A stretch of DNA of 64,000 nt, from NCBI GenBank assembly GCA_002025645.1, contig CP018783.1, positions 1,736,001 to 1,800,000 of the forward strand, given 5' to 3'. Under the pieces are notes generated by a model. That model saw only the letters and a program-made list of their open reading frames with translations. It searched no databases and was not told where the DNA came from. This DNA is from Curtobacterium pusillum. GTDB lineage: Bacteria > Actinomycetota > Actinomycetes > Actinomycetales > Microbacteriaceae. Shown piece by piece: positions 34,781 to 42,919 of the stretch (position 1 is the first letter of the stretch; each line of letters opens with the position of its first letter). Made by a program: the position numbers and the translations under genes.

Positions 34781-36499
34781 TCAGTGCGCGAGCCGGGCGT
34801 CCCAGTCTCGCGGCAGCTCGATCCGCTTGGCGGTCGGGTAGCCGTGGCTCTGGTTCTGCACGTAGCCGCGACTCTGGTTCCGTCCGGGGTCGCCGCTCAG
34901 GACGATCCCGATCCCCTCGGGCGCGACGAACACCGGCACCAGACGGTCCGGGTCGTCCGACTCCACGTAGGCGTCGGACACCATCCCCTCGTCGTGCAGC
35001 TGCTGCAGGTCGTACGAGGTGTAACCGAGCTCCCACGCGTGCCGCGACAGGGTGCGGACCGAGATCTTCGTGTGGTCGAAGAGGTACTGCTGGACGTCGC
35101 GCTTCGAGTAGCCGCTCCGTGCGATGACCTTCGCGACACCGGGGCTCATGATCAACAGGGGGAAGTTCTTCCGCTTCTTGATACCCGTGTGGGCCCATCC
35201 GGCGCACATCCCGCCGAAGATCTCGACGAGCGTGTCCAGGTGCTGCTCCGCGGTGTCACCCGCGGTGTAGATCGGGATTGTCGACGCCATCATGCTCTGG
35301 ACGGTGACGACGTTCTCGCCGCGCGCGAATCCGAAGCCCTCGGCATGAGACGGCCATCCGATCTCGGACACGGCGTCCTCGTTCTCGGCGACGGCGACGT
35401 TCATCCCGACTCCTATGGAGGCCTTGTCCGCGTCGTCGGGTGCGAACCGGAGCCCGACGATGTTGCGGAGGAACATCCGGGCGAACCGCCCGACGCTCGT
35501 GTTCGATTGGCGCCCGACTCGCATCACCGCGGTCTCGTAGTTGAAGCCGAGCTGCTTCACGATCGGGCCGTTCACCACGATGAGCGGTTCGAGTCCGGGG
35601 GTCGCCCCGAAGTCGCGCGCGTAGAAGTTCGGCTCCGCCATCGCTTCGACGACCGCAATGAGGATCGGCATGTACTCGGGCCGGGCACCTGACATGACAC
35701 CGTTCGCGGCGACGGCCCACACTGTCGCCTCGCGGTTCTCGGGCTGGATGACACCGAGCACCTCGTCGGGATCACGGTCCGTGAACGCGAGGAACGCCTC
35801 GATGCGGTCGATGGTCGGCGGGACGATCGGCAGTCCGTCAGTCCACTGGTGCTCGATGAAGTACTCGTTGACCTCGTCGAGCGTGCCGGTGAAGACAACG
35901 TCGCGCTTGTCCGGCTCGACGACCTCCTCGCCGTGCCCGACGGCTCGGGTCAGCTGCTCGACGATGTTCGGGACGAGCACGTCGCGCGTGTTCCGCCGCA
36001 GTTCCTCATCGCTCTGCGTCATGATCACGCCCGGGAACTCCGCGATGCAGAGGTCCGCCATGCCCTCACCTTTGGCGACGACACCCGCCTGCCGCAGGAA
36101 GGCGGTGGCGACGATCGTGGCGCTCGGGACGCCGGCGTTCTCGGCGATGGTGCTCGCGCGGGCGACGGCGGGCGTGCAGGTGCCGCAGCTGCCGACACCG
36201 GTGATCACGGCGTCGATGCCGTGCTCTGCGAGCCGCTGCGGCAGGACGGGCAGGGCTTCCTTGCCATGCTTCGGGCCGTGGATGTTGCCGAACACCTCGG
36301 GGGCGACGAACTCGATGCCCGGGAACTGTTCCCGCATGGTCTCCTCGATCACGGGGATCATCTCGTCGTGCCGGAACCCGTAGTGCGACAGGTGCGCGAT
36401 CTTCGCCTTGGACAGGTCGGAGATGCGCGGTTTGGCATCGATCTCGGTGACGGTCGATCGACCGAGAGGCCAGACGACCTCGTAGACAGGCTCACTCAT
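34781..36499 (-). CDS. unknown-function fusion protein: CGTC-motif (UGSC-like) domain plus DGLPIVPPT domain
   Basis: A 572-residue soluble protein of unknown function. The first 190 residues contain 'AVITGVGSCGTCTPA' with Cys105 and Cys108; the C-G-T-C-T block resembles the U/C-G-S-C motif of the UGSC family of (seleno)proteins, here with cysteine. From about 221, 'DGLPIVPPTIDR' opens a second domain of about 350 residues with 'NGVMSGARPEYMPILIAVVE' and 'VNGPIVKQLGFNYE'. In many actinobacteria these two parts would be separate genes, so this looks like a fusion; that is recollection, not proven here. AAGGAG lies nine bases before the ATG. Divergent from the thiolase across GntR and MarR-type operators. 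A thiol-redox or C-S/C-O lyase role is a guess. Confidence 0.6.
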   Translation of the reverse strand: MSEPVYEVVWPLGRSTVTEIDAKPRISDLSKAKIAHLSHYGFRHDEMIPVIEETMREQFPGIEFVAPEVFGNIHGPKHGKEALPVLPQRLAEHGIDAVITGVGSCGTCTPAVARASTIAENAGVPSATIVATAFLRQAGVVAKGEGMADLCIAEFPGVIMTQSDEELRRNTRDVLVPNIVEQLTRAVGHGEEVVEPDKRDVVFTGTLDEVNEYFIEHQWTDGLPIVPPTIDRIEAFLAFTDRDPDEVLGVIQPENREATVWAVAANGVMSGARPEYMPILIAVVEAMAEPNFYARDFGATPGLEPLIVVNGPIVKQLGFNYETAVMRVGRQSNTSVGRFARMFLRNIVGLRFAPDDADKASIGVGMNVAVAENEDAVSEIGWPSHAEGFGFARGENVVTVQSMMASTIPIYTAGDTAEQHLDTLVEIFGGMCAGWAHTGIKKRKNFPLLIMSPGVAKVIARSGYSKRDVQQYLFDHTKISVRTLSRHAWELGYTSYDLQQLHDEGMVSDAYVESDDPDRLVPVFVAPEGIGIVLSGDPGRNQSRGYVQNQSHGYPTAKRIELPRDWDARLAH

Positions 36500-36556
36500 G
36501 GGCGTCCCACTCCTTCGTGACGGGTACCGATGCGGCCGAACCTAATCGACCATTTG

Positions 36557-36594
36557 CTTGCCGTCAAGCAAGTACTTGGATATTGTTCAACGAG
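36557..36594 (+). promoter_or_regulatory. thiolase promoter with MarR-type and GntR-type operators
   Basis: TTGCCG (36558-36563), 17-bp spacer, TATTGT (36581-36586) reads toward the thiolase at 36622. CTTGCCGTCAAGCAAG (36557-36572), related to the palindrome before the MarR gene, covers the -35. ATTGTTCAACGAG (36582-36594, 11 of 13 to the regulon operator) covers the -10. Dual control is likely. Confidence 0.6.
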
Positions 36595-36621
36595 AATGAA
36601 CTACGAACGAGGAGGTTCGAG

Positions 36622-37791
36622 ATGCCTGCAGCATGGGTCCACGACGCGGTCCGGACGCCCTTCGGTCGAGCCGGTGGCGCACTTGCCGACGTCCGCCCCG
36701 ACGACCTCGCAGCCGTCGTCATGCGCGCCACCGTCGAGCGGAACGGGTTCGACCCGGCCCACATCGACGATGTCGTCTTCGGTGACGCGAACCAGGCCGG
36801 CGAGGACAACCGCGACGTCGCACGGTTCGGCGCCTTGCTCGCTGGCTTCCCGACCTCGGTGCCCGGTGTCACGGTCAACCGCCTCTGCGGGTCCAGCATG
36901 GAGGCAGTCGTCCAGGGGTCACGCGCGATCGAGACGGGCGATGCGACGATCGTGCTCACCGGTGGCGTCGAGTCAATGACCCGTGCACCGTTCGTCGTCG
37001 AGAAGCAGGCGAAGCCCTTCCCCGCGGCGGGTAACCCCCGGATGTGGAACACATCGATCGGCTGGCGGATGGTGAATCCGGCGCTACCGGCCGAGTGGAC
37101 GATCTCGAACGGCGAGTCGGCCGAGAAGCTCGCCGTCCTGCACGGCATCACTCGCGAGGAGCAAGACGCGTTCGCCCTGGCGAGTCACCAGCGCGCGGCC
37201 GCGGCCTGGCGCGATGGCGTGTTCGATCGCGAGACGACGGCGGTCCCCGGCATCGACCTCCGACGCGACGAGGGCATCCGCGAGGACACCTCGCTCGAGA
37301 AGCTCGGCTCGCTCCGCCCGCTGTTCGCCGAGGGCGGCACGGTGACCGCGGGGAACGCCTCGTCGATCAATGACGGGGCGTCCGCCGTCCTCATGGCGGT
37401 GGAGGGTGCGCTCGACGGCGACCCCCTCGCACGCATCACCGGGCGCGGCGTGTCCGGGAACGACCCCGACGTCTTCGGGATCGCTCCCGTCGAGGCCGCG
37501 AACCGCGCGCTGGCACGAGCCGGGCGCACCTGGGCGGACGTCGACCTCGTCGAACTCAACGAGGCCTTCGCGAGCCAGTCGCTCGCCTGCCTGCAGCGGT
37601 GGCCGGAGCTCGATCCGGAGCGCCTCAACGCTCATGGTGGTGCGCTCGCCATCGGCCACCCGCTCGGCGCGTCCGGCGGCCGGGTCATCGGACGCGCGGC
37701 ACACGAGCTCGCCCGTCGCGGCGGCGGGGTCGCGGTGGCCGCGATCTGCATCGGAGTGGGCCAGGGGCTCGCCCTGGTGCTCGAGCGCTGA
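36622..37791 (+). CDS. thiolase (acetyl-CoA C-acetyltransferase family)
   Basis: Cleaves a 3-oxoacyl-CoA with CoA (degradative) in the cytoplasm. 389 residues, normal length. Catalytic residues are visible: nucleophile Cys89 in 'NRLCGSSM', His346 in 'AIGHPLGASG' and Cys376 in 'AAICIGVGQG'; the 'NASSINDGASAVL' segment is also conserved. GAGGAGG lies upstream of the ATG. It is the first gene of the operon leading to the GalB/GalC/GalD-like genes, so it may be a 3-oxoadipyl-CoA-type thiolase; chain specificity cannot be read. Confidence 0.92.
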   Translation: MPAAWVHDAVRTPFGRAGGALADVRPDDLAAVVMRATVERNGFDPAHIDDVVFGDANQAGEDNRDVARFGALLAGFPTSVPGVTVNRLCGSSMEAVVQGSRAIETGDATIVLTGGVESMTRAPFVVEKQAKPFPAAGNPRMWNTSIGWRMVNPALPAEWTISNGESAEKLAVLHGITREEQDAFALASHQRAAAAWRDGVFDRETTAVPGIDLRRDEGIREDTSLEKLGSLRPLFAEGGTVTAGNASSINDGASAVLMAVEGALDGDPLARITGRGVSGNDPDVFGIAPVEAANRALARAGRTWADVDLVELNEAFASQSLACLQRWPELDPERLNAHGGALAIGHPLGASGGRVIGRAAHELARRGGGVAVAAICIGVGQGLALVLER

Positions 37792-37870
37792 ACACAGGAA
37801 GCACGGCGGGCACAACCGTCCGCCAAGACAGGCTGACGTCGATCGACGCAGCACGACGGAAGAGGCAACC

Positions 37871-38623
37871 ATGACAAACACCCCAGTCACCCTCGCGGTG
37901 ACCGCTCACCCCGGCGATTTCGTCTGGCGCGCCGGCGGCGCGCTCGCCCTCGCCACGGCACGAGGAGAGCGGGCGGTGATCGCGTGCCTCAGCTTCGGCG
38001 AGCGTGGTGAGTCCGCGAGCCAGTGGCGCGCCGGCATGTCCCTGGACGAGGTCAAGGCGGTCCGACGTGCTGAGGGCGAAGCCGCGGCCGCGGCGCTCGG
38101 CGCCGAGATTCGGTTCCTCGACGCGGGTGACTACCCACTGGTGGAGACGCCCGAACTGGTCCAGCAGCTGGTCGACCTCTACCGGGAGCTCCGGCCGGGC
38201 GTGGTTCTCACGCACGCCCCGGCGGATCCGTACAACACCGACCACGGCCCGGCCGGCGACATCGCCCGCCGCGCGAGGATCCTTGCGCAGGCAGCCGGGG
38301 TCCCGACGTCCGACGGCACGCTCCCTGGAGCGGACGGCGTCCTCGCTGCTCCCCCGTTGTTCTTCTTCGAGCCGCACCAGTCCGAGGTGAGCGGCTTCAC
38401 CCCCGACGTCCTCCTCGACATCACGTCGGTGTGGGAGCAGAAGCAGGCGGCGATGCACGCGATGGCGGCACAGGGACACCTGATAGACTACTACACGGAC
38501 CTTGGGGTCCGGCGTGGTGTGCAGGCGAAGCGGAACAGCGGCCCGAACCTCGGGCTGCCGTCGGAGACCTACGGCGAGGCGTACATGCGCCTGTACCCGC
38601 AGGTCACGGACACCCTCGCCTGA
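37871..38623 (+). CDS. PIG-L family protein, 4-oxalomesaconate hydratase-like (GalB type)
   Basis: Metal-dependent PIG-L fold protein of 250 residues. The metal motif that is usually AHPDDE reads 'AHPGDFVWRAGG', and a second ligand region is 'YNTDHGPAGDIARRAR'. This Asp-Phe variant is the form found in GalB, the hydratase converting 4-oxalomesaconate to 4-carboxy-4-hydroxy-2-oxoadipate (CHA) in gallate degradation. The genes that follow look like the CHA aldolase and the oxalomesaconate tautomerase, which supports this role over a deacetylase. Assignment rests on context plus motif. Confidence 0.75.
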   Translation: MTNTPVTLAVTAHPGDFVWRAGGALALATARGERAVIACLSFGERGESASQWRAGMSLDEVKAVRRAEGEAAAAALGAEIRFLDAGDYPLVETPELVQQLVDLYRELRPGVVLTHAPADPYNTDHGPAGDIARRARILAQAAGVPTSDGTLPGADGVLAAPPLFFFEPHQSEVSGFTPDVLLDITSVWEQKQAAMHAMAAQGHLIDYYTDLGVRRGVQAKRNSGPNLGLPSETYGEAYMRLYPQVTDTLA

Positions 38624-38625
38624 TC

Positions 38626-39351
38626 GTGGTCGACCACGTGATCGTCCGCGACGTCCGCAGGTCCGACCGGGCCACTATCGACGGGCTCCACGCCGCCGGC
38701 ACCGCCACCGTGCACGAGTCCGCCGGGCGGACCGGTCTGCTCGGCCCGCGCGTTGAGCCGAGGCTGCCGGGGGCAGTCGTCGCCGGGAGTGCGGTGACCG
38801 TGTCCTCGCACCCGGGCGACAACCTCATGATCCACGCGGCCGTCGAGCAGTGCCGGCCGGGTGACGTGCTGGTGGTGTCCTGCACGGCCTCCTCCACCCA
38901 CGGCATGTTCGGCGACCTGCTTGCGACGTCGCTCCGAGCCCGAGGTGTGGTCGGCCTCGTCATCGACGCCGGGGTGCGGGACATCGCGACCCTGCGCGAG
39001 ATGGGGTTCCCGGTGTGGTCACGGGCTGTGCACGCCCAGGGGACGGTGAAGGCGACGCCCGGGTCCGTGAACGTGCCCGTCGTCGTGGCGGGACAGATAG
39101 TCCGCCCCGGGGACGTCGTGGTCGCGGACGACGACGGGGTCGTGGTGGTCCCCGTCGCCGACGCGCCGGGCGTCCTCGAGGCGGCGCGGAAACGTGTGGC
39201 GAACGAGGAGTCGAAGCGCCAGCAGCTCGCCGACGGCGTGCTCGGCCTCGACATGTACGGCCTCCGGCCGCTGCTCGCCGACCTGGGTGTCCGGTATGTC
39301 GACCGACTGCCGGGCGCGGTCGATCGGCAGCCGGACGGCGTCGATGGCTGA
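38626..39351 (+). CDS. RraA-fold aldolase, CHA aldolase/oxaloacetate decarboxylase-like (LigK/GalC type)
   Basis: Class II pyruvate aldolase of the HMG/CHA family, 241 residues. It would split CHA to pyruvate and oxaloacetate and may decarboxylate oxaloacetate. 'GLVIDAGVRDIATLREMGFP' carries the conserved Arg-Asp pair and 'RPGDVVVADDDGVVVVP' the metal-binding Asp loop. The GTG at 38626, two bases after the GalB-like stop, is chosen for coupling, although no clear ribosome site precedes it; GTG at 38638 is the alternative. Oxaloacetate made here would feed the PEPCK at 13733. Confidence 0.85.
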   Translation: MVDHVIVRDVRRSDRATIDGLHAAGTATVHESAGRTGLLGPRVEPRLPGAVVAGSAVTVSSHPGDNLMIHAAVEQCRPGDVLVVSCTASSTHGMFGDLLATSLRARGVVGLVIDAGVRDIATLREMGFPVWSRAVHAQGTVKATPGSVNVPVVVAGQIVRPGDVVVADDDGVVVVPVADAPGVLEAARKRVANEESKRQQLADGVLGLDMYGLRPLLADLGVRYVDRLPGAVDRQPDGVDG

Positions 39352-40441
39352 CCCGTCGGTGGACGCCGACGGCATCCGATGCATGATCATGCGCGGCGGG
39401 ACGTCGAAGGGCCTCTACTTCCTCGCGGCAGACCTCCCGTCGGACGCGGACTCGCGCGACGACCTGCTGCTTCGAGTGATGGGGTCCCCGGACGTGCGTC
39501 AGATCGACGGGCTCGGTGGAGCACACCCACTGACAAGCAAGGTCGCGGTTGTGTCGCTGTCCGCCGATCCGGACGCGGACGTCGACTACCTGTTCCTGCA
39601 GGTCCAGGTCGACCGTGCGATCGTGAGCGCGACCCAGACTTGCGGCAACATCATCGCCGGGGTCGGACCGTTCGCAATCGAGCGCGGTCTGGTTCCGGTG
39701 ACCCCGGGGACGACACGGGTGCGGATCCGAACCCGCAACCCGTCGGGCGGCCAGACGGTCGCCACGGTGGAGACCCCGCACGGCCGGGTCCGGTACGACG
39801 GAGACACGGTGATCTCGGGTGTCCCGTTCCCGGGTGCGGCGATTCCGCTCGAGTCCCCCGCGCCCGCCGTCTCGCTCCTGCCGACGGGCGCTGTGGTCGA
39901 CGAATTCGACGGTGTCCGGGTCACCTGTGTGGACGCGGGCATGCCCGTCGTGCTCGTCGATGCCACCGACCTCGGCTTGACCGGCACCGAACCTCCGGAG
40001 CTCCTCGAGTCCGACCCGGTTCTTCGTGAACGCGTCGAGTCGCTCCGCCTGCAGGCCGGCCGCGCCATGGGCCTCGGGGAGGTCGCTGACGAGACCGTCC
40101 CGAAGATGACCCTCGTCTCCCGTCCGACCGCCGGGGGCTCCATCAGCACACGGAGCTTCATCCCGCATCGCGTGCACACCGCGATCGGGGTGGTCGCCGC
40201 CGTCTCCGTGGGGGCCGGTGCCCTCCTCGTGGGCTCGGTTGCACACCCTCTGCTCGCCCCACGGGTCGGACCGCGCCTCCGCATCGAACACCCGACCGGC
40301 CACTTCGACGTGGACGTCGAGCTGACGTCCGACCTCTACGAGGCCGGAGCCGGATCGCTGCCCGCGGTCCGGAGCAGCGCCGTCGTCCGCACCGCGCGGA
40401 AACTCGCCGACGGGCTGGTCTGGCCGCGTCCATCCCGCTGA
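39344..40441 (+). CDS. PrpF-family isomerase, 4-oxalomesaconate tautomerase-like (GalD/LigU type)
   Basis: PrpF-fold isomerase of 365 residues. The family signature 'CMIMRGGTSKGLYFLAADLP' opens the protein, 'TQTCGNIIAGVGPFAIERG' holds the conserved cysteine region and 'ARAMG'-like 'GRAMGLGEVADETVPKM' follows. In this context it would tautomerise or shift the double bond of 4-oxalomesaconate before the GalB-like step. The ATG overlaps the aldolase gene by eight bases. PrpF itself isomerises aconitate, but the neighbours argue for the GalD/LigU role. Confidence 0.83.
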   Translation: MADPSVDADGIRCMIMRGGTSKGLYFLAADLPSDADSRDDLLLRVMGSPDVRQIDGLGGAHPLTSKVAVVSLSADPDADVDYLFLQVQVDRAIVSATQTCGNIIAGVGPFAIERGLVPVTPGTTRVRIRTRNPSGGQTVATVETPHGRVRYDGDTVISGVPFPGAAIPLESPAPAVSLLPTGAVVDEFDGVRVTCVDAGMPVVLVDATDLGLTGTEPPELLESDPVLRERVESLRLQAGRAMGLGEVADETVPKMTLVSRPTAGGSISTRSFIPHRVHTAIGVVAAVSVGAGALLVGSVAHPLLAPRVGPRLRIEHPTGHFDVDVELTSDLYEAGAGSLPAVRSSAVVRTARKLADGLVWPRPSR

Positions 40442-40503
40442 CGAAACACAGAGCCACCGGACCGGCGTAGCCGGCCCGTCGACAATGACACGAGAGGCCC
40501 AAC

Positions 40504-41493
40504 ATGCCAATCATCGACACCGTCCCGTCCGTTCCGGACATCGACCGGCCGCGCGACCTCGCGCACGTCGGTCCGGTCGAGATCTACACGCCGACACTCG
40601 AGGCGTCCCGTGACTTCTTCGTCGACCAGATGGCGCTGCGCGAGGTCGGACGGGGTGACGACGGCTCCGTGTACTTGCACACCTGGGACGACTACCAGAG
40701 CTACACCATCCGATTGGTCGAACGTGACCACGCCGGCGTCGCACGCACCTTCGTCCGCGCCGCGAGCCCGTCGGCCCTGCGCCGGGTCGTCGAGCGGATC
40801 GAGGCGACCGGACTCGGACAGGGGTGGACGGACGACGTCCGCGGGCTCGGCCCGACCTACCTGTTCGAGGACCCGGACACGCACCCGATGGGCGTCTACT
40901 TCGAGGTCGACCGGTACGTCGCCGATGATGAGGACCGCCCGTCGTTGAAGAACCAGGCTGCGAAGTTCCCGGGGCGCGGCGCGAACATCCGGCGGCTCGA
41001 CCATGTCAACTACCTGACGGAGGACGTCCCCTCGACGTCCCGGTTCCTCGTTGAGACGCTGGGCGCACGGTGCACTGAGCGGATCGCCAAGGCCGATGGC
41101 AGCGGGTATTCCGGTGTCTGGTACAACCTCGTCAACAAGACCTACGACCTCGTCTACACGGAGGACTGGGCCGGAGCGAAGGGCCGTCTGCACCACCTCG
41201 CGTTCGCGACGGACACCCGCGAGGACATCCTGCGCGCCGCCGACGTCTTCCTCGAGGCCGGGACGCACATCGAGACCGGACCGCACAAACACGCGATCCA
41301 GCAGACCTTCTTCCTGTACGTGTGGGAGCCGGGTGGCAACCGCATCGAACTGTGCAACCCGGGCGCTCGGCTGATCCTCGCCCCGGACTGGGAGACCATC
41401 ACCTGGACGGCCGAGGAACGGGCCAAGGGGCAGGCCTGGGGCCTGAAGACGATCGACACGTTCCACACGCACGGCACACCGACGCTCGACTGA
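40504..41493 (+). CDS. extradiol ring-cleavage dioxygenase, VOC family (catechol 2,3-dioxygenase-like)
   Basis: Fe(II)-dependent ring-opening enzyme of 329 residues with two VOC modules. The ligands are visible in the C-terminal module: His in 'RRLDHVNYL', His in 'GRLHHLAFATD' and Glu in 'GNRIELCNPG', the type I extradiol 2-His-1-carboxylate set. It ends the thiolase to GalD-like operon. If it cleaves a dihydroxybenzoate or gallate-like ring, its product would enter the oxalomesaconate branch upstream in the operon. A paralogue lies at 60900. Confidence 0.88.
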   Translation: MPIIDTVPSVPDIDRPRDLAHVGPVEIYTPTLEASRDFFVDQMALREVGRGDDGSVYLHTWDDYQSYTIRLVERDHAGVARTFVRAASPSALRRVVERIEATGLGQGWTDDVRGLGPTYLFEDPDTHPMGVYFEVDRYVADDEDRPSLKNQAAKFPGRGANIRRLDHVNYLTEDVPSTSRFLVETLGARCTERIAKADGSGYSGVWYNLVNKTYDLVYTEDWAGAKGRLHHLAFATDTREDILRAADVFLEAGTHIETGPHKHAIQQTFFLYVWEPGGNRIELCNPGARLILAPDWETITWTAEERAKGQAWGLKTIDTFHTHGTPTLD

Positions 41494-41500
41494 GTCCGGC

Positions 41501-41547
41501 GCGGACGGGAGGCACGGGTCGGCTCCGCCGCCTTGTCTCCCGTCCGC
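41501..41547. terminator. bidirectional hairpin terminator (GGGAG family)
   Basis: Arms GCGGACGGGAG (41501-41511) and its complement (41537-41547) between the convergent dioxygenase and SnoaL-like genes. Confidence 0.75.
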
Positions 41548-41554
41548 CGCGTGG

Positions 41555-42919
41555 TCAGTGCGCGGCGCGCAGCTCGCGCCCGATCGGGCGGACCAGCCGT
41601 TCGACGAAGCGCCAACCCCCGTCGACCCGGCGCAACTCGTCGTGCTGCGCGACGACGGCGTCGATGCGCCCCCGCCCGGCGCCGTCCAAGGCCACCACCA
41701 TCCCGTACGAGTGCGCGTGCGCTCCGTCGACCGTCGAGGTGATGGTCGTGTTCACGTTCCAGTGCACCAGCCGGTCGGCACCCGGGGTGTCCCACTGTTC
41801 GCGAAGACGTCGGCCGATGGCGTCCCGGCCGGCGGTGACCGCGCCGTCGAGCCCCACCGTGCGACCGTCGTCGGCGAACGCCGCGGTGGCACGGTCGTGG
41901 TCGCCGGTGTCCGCAGCGATCGCGGACCACGTCAGGAGGTCCTGGATCGCCTGCCGATCAGCGGCCGACACAGCCCCGTGCTCGGTGGTGCCCGACACCT
42001 CGGCACCAGGCGCGCGTCCCGGGCGCGGAACCCGGTCGAGAGGCGCCACCCGGCGCTCCACGAACCGCCACGTGCCGCCGTCCCGGGCGACTCGGTCGTG
42101 CTTCACGACGACGCTCTCGATCGCGGTGTCTGCTGCAGTCGCCCCGGCAAGGATCACGTTGTACGACGTCGCAACGGCGCCGTCCCCCGCCGCTTCGACG
42201 AGCACGTTCACGGCGAAGTGCACCTTCTGGTGGTTCGCGGACTTCAGCCACCGCTCGACGGCAGCTGCGGCGATCGCCGGCCGCCCGCTCGTGACCGCAC
42301 CACGTCCGTTCACCGTCGCCCCGGCGGCGACGAACAGGTCGGCCATCCCGTCGACCGCCCCGGTGTCCTCGGCGACCGCTGCCCGGGTCAGGAGCTCCTC
42401 GATCGCGATCCGGTCGGCTGCGCCCGGGCTCCGCCCGTCTGGCTCGGTGACGACCGGAGCGCACACACTGGTGCGGTCCTCGGGGTCTGGGGCGAGTCCG
42501 AGCGGGATGGGGTGGATCGTCCGCTCGACGATCCGCCAGCGTCCCGCGTCACGCCGGACCCGGTAGACGCGTTCGCTCAGGCTCTGGAACCCGAAGGACC
42601 CGTCGGGATGGGCCGTCACCGTCGCGTAGGAGTGGCGGAGCAGCGCGCCGTCGTCGGTCGGCTCGACCGTGGGGTCGCCGAGCGTCCAGTGCGACCACGG
42701 GAACATCCGTTCGTCGACGGCCCTGGCCTCTGCGGCACGGCCGAGGGTCTCTCGGCCGGACTCGACCCGGCCGTTGCCGTAGACGCTCACGCCGTCGGCG
42801 ACGAACAGATCCGTCCACCGCGCCGCGTCCCCATCGTCCTCGGCGACGTTCCAGACGGATGCGATGTCGCGGATGGCCAGGACGTCGTCCGCAGTCAGCG
42901 CGGTGCCGACCGAGGTCAC
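41555..42919 (-). CDS. triple SnoaL/NTF2-like domain protein
   Basis: A 454-residue protein made of three tandem SnoaL/NTF2-like units of about 140-150 residues. Each begins with a helix like 'AIRDIASVWNVAEDDGD', 'AIEELLTRAAVAEDTGAV' or 'AIQDLLTWSAIAADTGDH' and ends with the strand 'WRIVERTIHPI', 'WRFVERRVAPL' or 'WRFVERLVRPI'. Single-domain members include ketosteroid-isomerase-like and bile-acid-dehydratase-like enzymes; a three-unit chain is unusual. Cytoplasmic. ATGA overlap with the upstream aldo/keto reductase gene. Possible role: dehydration, isomerisation or cyclisation of a pathway intermediate; not proven. Confidence 0.8.
   Translation of the reverse strand: MTSVGTALTADDVLAIRDIASVWNVAEDDGDAARWTDLFVADGVSVYGNGRVESGRETLGRAAEARAVDERMFPWSHWTLGDPTVEPTDDGALLRHSYATVTAHPDGSFGFQSLSERVYRVRRDAGRWRIVERTIHPIPLGLAPDPEDRTSVCAPVVTEPDGRSPGAADRIAIEELLTRAAVAEDTGAVDGMADLFVAAGATVNGRGAVTSGRPAIAAAAVERWLKSANHQKVHFAVNVLVEAAGDGAVATSYNVILAGATAADTAIESVVVKHDRVARDGGTWRFVERRVAPLDRVPRPGRAPGAEVSGTTEHGAVSAADRQAIQDLLTWSAIAADTGDHDRATAAFADDGRTVGLDGAVTAGRDAIGRRLREQWDTPGADRLVHWNVNTTITSTVDGAHAHSYGMVVALDGAGRGRIDAVVAQHDELRRVDGGWRFVERLVRPIGRELRAAH

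Noticed and set aside
34781..36499. Selenoprotein reading of the UGSC-like gene
   Set aside because: The motif position is a cysteine codon and there is no in-frame TGA, so no selenocysteine insertion is needed.
37871..38623. N-acetylglucosamine-type PIG-L deacetylase
   Set aside because: The AHPDDE motif is altered to AHPGDF and the next two genes are CHA-aldolase and oxalomesaconate-tautomerase-like, favouring a GalB-type hydratase.
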